Positions 6,470 to 11,077 of a stretch of 11,077 nt of DNA are shown here, in pieces. The stretch is from assembly GCA_900320415.1 (NCBI GenBank), contig ONSE01000161.1, positions 1 to 11,077 of the forward strand. Direction: 5' to 3'. Each line of letters begins with the position of its first letter. Position 1 is the first letter of the stretch. The notes under the pieces were generated by a model. The model ran no database searches, had not been told where the DNA came from, and saw nothing but the letters and a program-made list of their open reading frames with translations. The stretch comes from an uncultured Eubacteriales bacterium. Lineage in GTDB: Bacteria; Bacillota; Clostridia; Oscillospirales; Acutalibacteraceae. The translations under genes and the position numbers were made by a program.

Positions 6470-6772
6470 TTACATTTTGCCTGCCAGAGCTCTGCCGAGC
6501 CAGATGTCGGCGATATCCATGGCGAGGAACAGTCCCTTTTTCTCGCTGCTCTTGATCAGCGCGCGTCTCGGGGAAAGGTAAGGGTCGGTCGCCATCAGCT
6601 GCACCGTCACCTTGTCGGCGATCATCTCGCCGTTAACCTCTTTTTTTGACTTGATCTGCATCCTTATTACATACGGCTCCTCCATGTTGCCGTAGTAAAT
6701 CTCGTCGCCGCAGCGCACCAGAGGTCTGCCCTTGTAGGTAGAAAACTCGCTTGCCTTTTTTGCGTCTGCCAC
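6470..6772 (-). CDS. Small conserved-looking protein downstream of ireB, function unknown
   Basis: A 100-residue soluble protein beginning with GTG; AAGGA lies nine bases upstream. It has no signal peptide, membrane segment or Cys pair. Recognisable stretches are YKGRPLVRCGDEIYYGNMEE, a central basic and beta-rich part (VIRMQIKSKKEV, DKVTVQLMATDP), and a helical end (FLAMDIADIWLGRALAGKM). I do not recognise the family, though the sequence is well formed and its codon use matches the neighbours. It follows ireB by 16 bases and surely shares its transcript. In other Firmicutes the genes after ireB are usually a RuvX-like nuclease and a DUF1292 protein; this is neither. The stop codon sits directly against a MITE-like element, so the 3' end of the mRNA is repeat-derived up to the UUCG terminator. 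Confidence 0.8.
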   Translation of the reverse strand: MADAKKASEFSTYKGRPLVRCGDEIYYGNMEEPYVIRMQIKSKKEVNGEMIADKVTVQLMATDPYLSPRRALIKSSEKKGLFLAMDIADIWLGRALAGKM

Positions 6773-6788
6773 TAAGCATCATCCTTTC

Positions 6789-7034
6789 TTATACGTTGAG
6801 GTAGGATTTCACCAGTGCTTCGAGCAAATCGTCGCGGTCAATCGCGCTGATAATGTTGCGCGCATTGTTGTAGGTCGTGATGTAGGTCGGGTCCTCGCTG
6901 AGAATGTAGCCCACAATCTGGTTAATGGGGTTATAGCCCTTCTGTCTCAGTGCGTCATATACGATTGTGAGTCCTGCTTTAATCTGGTCGTCCTTTTCAT
7001 CACCCAATGAAAAAATCATCGTCTTTTCTAACAT
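6789..7034 (-). CDS. ireB: IreB family regulatory phosphoprotein (UPF0297)
   Basis: An 81-residue protein of the IreB/YrzL family, recognised by [20 protein letters not shown] and the C-terminal [13 protein letters not shown]. In Enterococcus, IreB is phosphorylated near its N-terminus on Thr by the membrane kinase IreK and affects cell-wall stress and cephalosporin resistance; that role is known from the family, not visible here. In this copy only one Thr (Thr5, in EKTMIF) is present in the N-terminal segment. The ATG at 7034 follows GGGAGGTG at a good distance. It is the first gene of a two-gene unit with its own promoter 32 bases upstream, and no kinase or phosphatase gene is nearby. Confidence 0.93.
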   Translation of the reverse strand: MLEKTMIFSLGDEKDDQIKAGLTIVYDALRQKGYNPINQIVGYILSEDPTYITTYNNARNIISAIDRDDLLEALVKSYLNV

Positions 7035-7065
7035 ACCGAAGCACCTCCCGTTAATCTATTCTACT

Positions 7066-7094
7066 ATTATACAGGATTTTTCACAAAATTGCAA
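7066..7094 (-). promoter_or_regulatory. Promoter of the ireB unit
   Basis: On the minus strand TTGCAA (7089-7094), a 17-base spacer and a perfect TATAAT (7066-7071). It lies in the 97-base gap after pheT. No clear terminator follows pheT, so some read-through from pheST is possible. Confidence 0.75.
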
Positions 7095-7131
7095 GGGTTT
7101 TTCTTCAACTCCTCGGGAAAAACGGCATGAC

Positions 7132-9498
7132 TCAGCGGAGGGTTACCTCGATATTCTTGAGATTGGCAATAATTTTGTCCATGATCTCCTGCACCTCGGC
7201 GGAGCTGAGCGTTCTTTCCGCAGAGGAGAACTCAAAGCGGATGGTAATGCTGTGGAAAACATTGGTATCGTAGGTGTCAACGATCCTTGTGCCCTTGAGG
7301 ATGCCTTTCCCCTCTTCCGCCCAGCACGTTCTGAGGTCGCTGTAATAGACGCCCTTGGGAACGATCACGCTGATATCGTAGTCCATCGGCGGGAATTTGG
7401 AGGGCTCCTCGTAGCAGACGGAAGCATTCTCCGCGTCGGCGAAGGCGTTCATATCGATCTCCGCGAACACGATCGCGCTCTTCTTGTCGATCTTCTTGCC
7501 GACGGTGGGATGAACGATGCCGATGGTGCCGATGGCGGCGCCGTCGAGCAGAACGGTGTTGAGGTTGACGGGGTGCTCATAGACGTGAGCCGGCTCCGCC
7601 TTTTGATAGTCGAGGGACTTGTGCTTGAGGTCGTCGGTGATGACCGCCAGCATATCGCGCAGCGCGAAATAGAGATCGCGCACGTCCCTCGTCTTGCTGT
7701 AAAGCGTGACAGCGAGCTTTTTGCGCTCCACGCAGAGGTTGTTTTCGTCCACACCCTCTACCACTCTGCCGATCTCAAAAATTCCGAAATCGGGCGCGTA
7801 GCCGATGTTGCTCTTGACCTGACAGAGCTGGGTGGGGATCATGGAGCGGCGGATGGTCTCGATATTGGGGTTGGTGGCGTTGGCGAGCTTGATATTCTCC
7901 TCAACGGGAATTCCCAGCGCCTTCTGCTCGTCATAGTACGCCCAGACATAGGAATGAACCTCGTGCAGATTGTATCTCTTGACGAGCATATCCTTGATCC
8001 TGTCCTCGTTGTCCTTGACAACGTCCTCCCTGACGGGATAGAGCGGCGAGCGGGTGGTGTTGATTTCAAAATTATCGTAGCCGTAGATACGGGTGATCTC
8101 CTCAATGATGTCCGCCTTCATGGTGACGTCCTTGGTGGCTCTCCAGGAGGGAACCATCACGTCAAAGGTATCTCCCTCGAGGGAAACGGTGAAGCCGAGG
8201 CTTTGGAGCGTGCTGACGATGGTGTCGTTGGGAATCTCAATGCCGGTGTAGCGGTCAACAAAGCTCTTGTCGAAGCGGAGATCGACCTGCGGATAGCGGA
8301 AGGCGTACTCGTCGGTGAGCGCCGATACGACCTGCACGCCGCCGTCGTACTTCTTTAAAAGGAAAAGGAAGCGCGCGATGGCGGGAACCGTCATTTCGGG
8401 GTCGAGAGATTTCTCGTAGCGCATGGAAGCGTCGGTGCGGTGCGCCAGACGGACGGTGGACTTGCGGATGGACGCCGCGTCAAAGGTTGCGGACTCGAGC
8501 GTCAGGGTCGTTGTGTCCTCCACGATCTCGGAGTCCAGACCGCCCATGATGCCCGCGATAGCGACGGGGGTGTTGTCATTGCAGATCATCAAGGTGTTCT
8601 CGTCGATTTTTCTCTCCACGCCGTCGAGGGTTTGGAAAACAAAGGGCTGCTCGAAGCGCTTGATGCGGATGGCGCCCACCTTGCGGGAATCGAAGGCGTG
8701 CATGGGCTGACCCATCTCGAGCATGAGATAGTTGGTGAGGTCGGCGAGGAAGTTGATGCCTCTCATGCCGCAGTAGAACAGGCGGATGCGCATATTGACA
8801 GGGCTGACGCTGCGGCTGATATTCTCGACCTGCAGGCAGGAATAGCGCTGGCAAAGGGGATCCTCGATCTTCATATCCACCTTGGCAAGGGCGTTGTACG
8901 CCTCCAGATCCTCCACGGCGAGGGGCTTCAGCTCTCTGCCGGCGAGGGCGGCAAACTCACGCGCGATGCCGTAGTGTCCCCAGAGGTCGGGGCGGTTGGT
9001 GAGAGACTTGTTGTCAACCTCAAAGACGATATCCTCTATCTCATAGAGCTCCTTCAGATCGGTGCCGTTGGCAGCGTCGTCGGTGATATCCATGATGCCC
9101 GAGTTGTCGTCGCTGATGCCGATTTCCGCCTCGCTGCAGCACATTCCGTAGGACATGACGCCCGCGAGAGGACGGGGCGCGATTTCGATCTCTCCGATTT
9201 TCGCGCCTACCTTGGCAAAGGCGGTTTTCATGCCGACCCTGACGTTCGGCGCGCCGCAGACAACGTCCGTCAGCTCGGGCTCGCCGATATCCACCTTGAG
9301 GAGGTGGAGCTTTTTGGAGTCGGGATGGTTTTCCACCGACTTGATCTCCGCGACTACGATGCCGCTGATGTCGGCGCCTTTATAGAAAATCTCATTCTCA
9401 ACCTCGGCGGTTGACAGAGAAAAACGGTGAATCAGATCCACCTTATCAAGACCTGTGAAATCCACAAAGTCCGAAATCCAGTTCATTGATAAGAACAT
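7132..9498 (-). CDS. pheT: Phenylalanine--tRNA ligase beta subunit
   Basis: A 788-residue subunit of the cytoplasmic (alpha-beta)2 enzyme that charges tRNA-Phe. The domains appear in the usual order. The N-terminal tRNA-binding OB fold is at about 45-150 (VVAEIKSVENHPDSKKLHLL and VVCGAPNV), followed by LTNRPDLWGHYGIARE (166-181). The B3/B4 editing region contains DLTNYLMLEMGQPMHAFD. The B5 domain and the inactive synthetase-like core follow. A C-terminal FDX-ACB anticodon-binding domain fills about the last 95 residues, from KFPPMDYDISVIVP to RTLSSAEVQEIMDKII. Length is normal for bacteria. AAGGAG lies seven bases before ATG 9498, which decides the start over Met5. It is 30 bases downstream of pheS in one operon under the T-box leader. 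Confidence 0.97.
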   Translation of the reverse strand: MFLSMNWISDFVDFTGLDKVDLIHRFSLSTAEVENEIFYKGADISGIVVAEIKSVENHPDSKKLHLLKVDIGEPELTDVVCGAPNVRVGMKTAFAKVGAKIGEIEIAPRPLAGVMSYGMCCSEAEIGISDDNSGIMDITDDAANGTDLKELYEIEDIVFEVDNKSLTNRPDLWGHYGIAREFAALAGRELKPLAVEDLEAYNALAKVDMKIEDPLCQRYSCLQVENISRSVSPVNMRIRLFYCGMRGINFLADLTNYLMLEMGQPMHAFDSRKVGAIRIKRFEQPFVFQTLDGVERKIDENTLMICNDNTPVAIAGIMGGLDSEIVEDTTTLTLESATFDAASIRKSTVRLAHRTDASMRYEKSLDPEMTVPAIARFLFLLKKYDGGVQVVSALTDEYAFRYPQVDLRFDKSFVDRYTGIEIPNDTIVSTLQSLGFTVSLEGDTFDVMVPSWRATKDVTMKADIIEEITRIYGYDNFEINTTRSPLYPVREDVVKDNEDRIKDMLVKRYNLHEVHSYVWAYYDEQKALGIPVEENIKLANATNPNIETIRRSMIPTQLCQVKSNIGYAPDFGIFEIGRVVEGVDENNLCVERKKLAVTLYSKTRDVRDLYFALRDMLAVITDDLKHKSLDYQKAEPAHVYEHPVNLNTVLLDGAAIGTIGIVHPTVGKKIDKKSAIVFAEIDMNAFADAENASVCYEEPSKFPPMDYDISVIVPKGVYYSDLRTCWAEEGKGILKGTRIVDTYDTNVFHSITIRFEFSSAERTLSSAEVQEIMDKIIANLKNIEVTLR

Positions 9499-9528
9499 AT
9501 TACCTCTCCTTTGTATCTACTAGTCCGA

Positions 9529-10578
9529 TCAATCGTCGGTGAATTGCGAAAGCGCCTTGAGGCTGCCGCTGTTGAGGTCGCGGATATCCTTGACGCCGTA
9601 CTTCATCATGGCAAGACGGGTCAGGCCCAGACCAAAGGCGAAGCCCGTGTATTCGTCGGGATCGATGCCGCCCTCACGCAGCACGTTCGGATGGATCATA
9701 CCGCAGGGGCACAGCTCCAGCCAGCCGCTGTGCTTGCAGGACGGGCAGCCCGCGCCGCCGCAGATCTCACAGTTGATATCCAGCTCGAAGCCGGGTTCTA
9801 CGAACGGGAAGAAGCCGGGACGGAGCCTGACCTTGATATCCCTGCGGAACACCTCGGAGAGCATGGTTTTCATAAAATAAATCAGGTTGGAGATGGAGAT
9901 ATCCCTGTCCACCATCATACCCTCCATCTGGAAGAAGGTGTTCTCGTGGCAGGCGTCGGTCGCCTCGTTGCGGAAGCAGCGGCCGGGGAAAATCGCCTTG
10001 ATCGGCACGCCGTTTTCTATCAGGTTTTTGCCGTACTTGCGCAGGATCGCGTTCTGTGCCGCGGAGGTCTGGGATTTTAAAAGCTGACCGTTTTCGAGAT
10101 AGTAGGTATCCTGCATATCGCGCGCGGGGTGATGCTTGGGGATGTTGACCGATTCAAAGCACTCGTAGTCGGTGACGACCTCGGGATAATCCTCCACGGT
10201 GAAGCCCATCGACTGAAAGACCCTCTCGCACTGACGCTGCGAAAGCGTGATGGGATGATAGGAACCGCGCGACAGGTCGGGCGGCGTGGTGACGTCAAAC
10301 ACGGGCATGAGGCTGATCTCCGCCTCGATCGCCTTCCGGTTCAGCTCCTCGACCTTCTTTTCAATCATTTCGGCCGCCGCCGCCTTGAGACGGTTCACCT
10401 CCGCGCCGAAGGTCTTGCGCTCCTCGTTGCTGAGGTCCTTCATTCCCTTGAGCAGCGCGGTGATGCTGCCCTTCTTGCCGAGATAGCCGACTCTGAGCTT
10501 GTCGAGCTCGGCGAGATCGGCGGCGGAAGCGAGCTTCTGCCTGATTTCTTCTCTGAGAACATCAATTCTGTTATCCAT
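9529..10578 (-). CDS. pheS: Phenylalanine--tRNA ligase alpha subunit
   Basis: The 349-residue catalytic subunit. An N-terminal coiled coil (about 1-90) is followed by the class II core: motif 2 at FPGRCFRNEATDACHENTFF (197-216) and motif 3 at GFAFGLGLTRLAMMKYGV (312-329). Ala314 is the pocket residue equivalent to E. coli Ala294, which limits the size of the amino acid. A Cys-rich insert, CEICGGAGCPSC (270-281), should bind zinc; such inserts are common in Firmicutes PheS. Two further Cys occur in ELCPCGM (290, 292), where LGCGM or LGAGM is usual. Motif 3 has Thr320 before Arg321, where Glu or Asp is usual. AGGAGG lies five bases before the ATG. The SD, operon order and T-box leader are standard. 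Confidence 0.97.
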   Translation of the reverse strand: MDNRIDVLREEIRQKLASAADLAELDKLRVGYLGKKGSITALLKGMKDLSNEERKTFGAEVNRLKAAAAEMIEKKVEELNRKAIEAEISLMPVFDVTTPPDLSRGSYHPITLSQRQCERVFQSMGFTVEDYPEVVTDYECFESVNIPKHHPARDMQDTYYLENGQLLKSQTSAAQNAILRKYGKNLIENGVPIKAIFPGRCFRNEATDACHENTFFQMEGMMVDRDISISNLIYFMKTMLSEVFRRDIKVRLRPGFFPFVEPGFELDINCEICGGAGCPSCKHSGWLELCPCGMIHPNVLREGGIDPDEYTGFAFGLGLTRLAMMKYGVKDIRDLNSGSLKALSQFTDD

Positions 10579-10686
10579 ATTTTCCTCCTATTGCGCCGTG
10601 GCGCTTTCTCCGCCCTTCTTTATTTCGGAGCGGGTAGAATTGCGTGCTGCTCAGGGTTTCCCGTTTCAAATCATTCAAAACAATGC

Positions 10687-10716
10687 AAAAAGCCCTGTGC
10701 AGTAACCTGCACAGGG
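10687..10716 (-). terminator. T-box conditional terminator
   Basis: CCCTGTGCAG and CTGCACAGGG (10716-10707 and 10702-10693 on the minus strand) form a perfect 10-bp stem with loop GTTA, followed by C and five T. It ends 108 bases before the pheS start codon. Confidence 0.9.
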
Positions 10717-10927
10717 ACGAATCATTCCGTGGTACCACCCTGATTTCCGCTTGCGCGGACACTCATTGTGCCTGTAACGGGGCAAGCCGTCAGAGCCTAC
10801 TGCTGCTTCAGCCCTGCCACTCGGGAGTGAACTTCACACTGAGCCGCCCTGAAGCGCTTTCAGCCGATGACGCTTCTCTCTTTAAGGGAGGTGATTCCGT
10901 GCTACTCTCTCCGTCGCCGTGTTATCT
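10687..10927 (-). promoter_or_regulatory. T-box riboswitch controlling pheST (tRNA-Phe sensing)
   Basis: The leader of pheST carries the T-box sequence AGGGTGGTACCACGG (10741 down to 10727). Its TGGT should pair with the ACCA end of uncharged tRNA-Phe. The antiterminator is visible: AGGG pairs with CCCT and ACG with CGT, leaving the TGGTACC bulge. Its CCCT is also the start of the terminator stem, so the two structures exclude each other. Stem I near the 5' end contains GAGAGTA and, on its 3' side, GAAGTTCAC. TTC at 10831-10829 is the likely Phe specifier codon. When tRNA-Phe is uncharged, transcription should read through into pheS. The element family is firm; the exact Stem I pairing was not folded. 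Confidence 0.92.
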
Positions 10928-10933
10928 CTTCAT

Positions 10934-10962
10934 ACTATACCACGATTCGCTACATTTTGCAA
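10934..10962 (-). promoter_or_regulatory. Promoter of pheST
   Basis: On the minus strand TTGCAA (10957-10962), a 17-base spacer and TATAGT (10934-10939) with an extended -10 TG. Transcription should start near 10927, giving a leader of about 350 bases. Confidence 0.8.
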
Positions 10963-10972
10963 GAGGTAATTT

Positions 10973-11077
10973 AGGGAACCTCTAAAAATCCCTTACCGCG
11001 CATAAGTACGGAATCTTCACGGCATAATCCTGCCAAATCTCCTTGAAATACGTCAGTATTCCTGCGGAGCTTTGACA
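10973..11077. mobile_element. MITE-like foldback element, long copy (left half, runs off window)
   Basis: It starts AGGGAACCTCTAAAAAT at 10973, and its first 53 bases match the short copy at 6397-6449 with two differences. It then continues with different sequence that folds back: 11031-11042 pairs with 11066-11077 at 10 of 12 positions, and AATAC/GTATT (11047-11051, 11056-11060) close a GTCA loop. The centre of symmetry is near 11054, which predicts a right end near 11135 and a total length of about 160 bp. No coding sequence is seen. Confidence 0.6.

Noticed and set aside
6967..9414. Long plus-strand frames opposite pheT
   Set aside because: pheT accounts for this strand fully, and the opposite frames are low-complexity mirrors.
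10571..10762. Minus-strand 63-codon frame before pheS
   Set aside because: It lies across the T-box motif and terminator of the pheST leader and is explained by RNA structure.
10849..10866. Palindromic TGAAAGCGCTTCA resembling a catabolite-responsive element
   Set aside because: It falls inside the T-box leader, where it most likely forms a Stem I hairpin.
1..11077. CRISPR array, prophage, toxin-antitoxin or defence island
   Set aside because: There are no spaced direct repeats, phage structural genes, nucleases or toxin genes. The XRE gene has no toxin partner.

Overview
This 11 kb window looks like the chromosome of a gut-type clostridium, most likely Oscillospiraceae/Ruminococcaceae. The reasons are a Spo0A-family regulator, a class III (Firmicutes-type) fructose-1,6-bisphosphatase, IreB (UPF0297), a T-box controlled pheST operon, GC-rich coding sequence between AT-rich spacers, and sigma-A style promoters with strong Shine-Dalgarno (SD) sites. 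This placement is inference from gene families, not a database match.

Layout. (1) 1-710, minus: 5' part of a membrane-anchored protein with a Thr/Ser/Ala-rich linker; it runs off the left edge and its start region looks disturbed. (2) 905-2467: a divergent regulatory pair, a complete Spo0A-type response regulator (minus) and an XRE-type helix-turn-helix protein (plus). They share a promoter region containing a CTGTAG/CTACAG dyad, and each ends at a hairpin terminator. (3) 2468-2853: a 386-base gene-free spacer. It holds a strong leftward promoter that could make a roughly 115-nt RNA, and a palindrome just upstream of the next promoter. (4) 2854-6260, plus: a two-gene sugar-phosphate operon, phosphoglucomutase/phosphomannomutase then fbp, acting in gluconeogenesis and hexose-phosphate supply. 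(5) 6354-6472: a bidirectional terminator and a 73-bp MITE-like element at the convergent junction. (6) 6470-7034, minus: ireB and a small conserved-looking unknown gene. (7) 7132-10962, minus: pheS-pheT with promoter and a textbook T-box leader. (8) 10973-11077: the left half of a second, longer foldback copy of the same MITE-like repeat, 10 bases upstream of the pheS promoter.

Most of the window is ordinary core metabolism and translation. The items most worth following up are the stand-alone Spo0A-like/XRE pair, the possible small RNA at 2430-2545, the MITE-like family, and the damaged or unusual start of the leftmost gene. I see no clear defence system, CRISPR array, prophage or wholly new multi-gene system.
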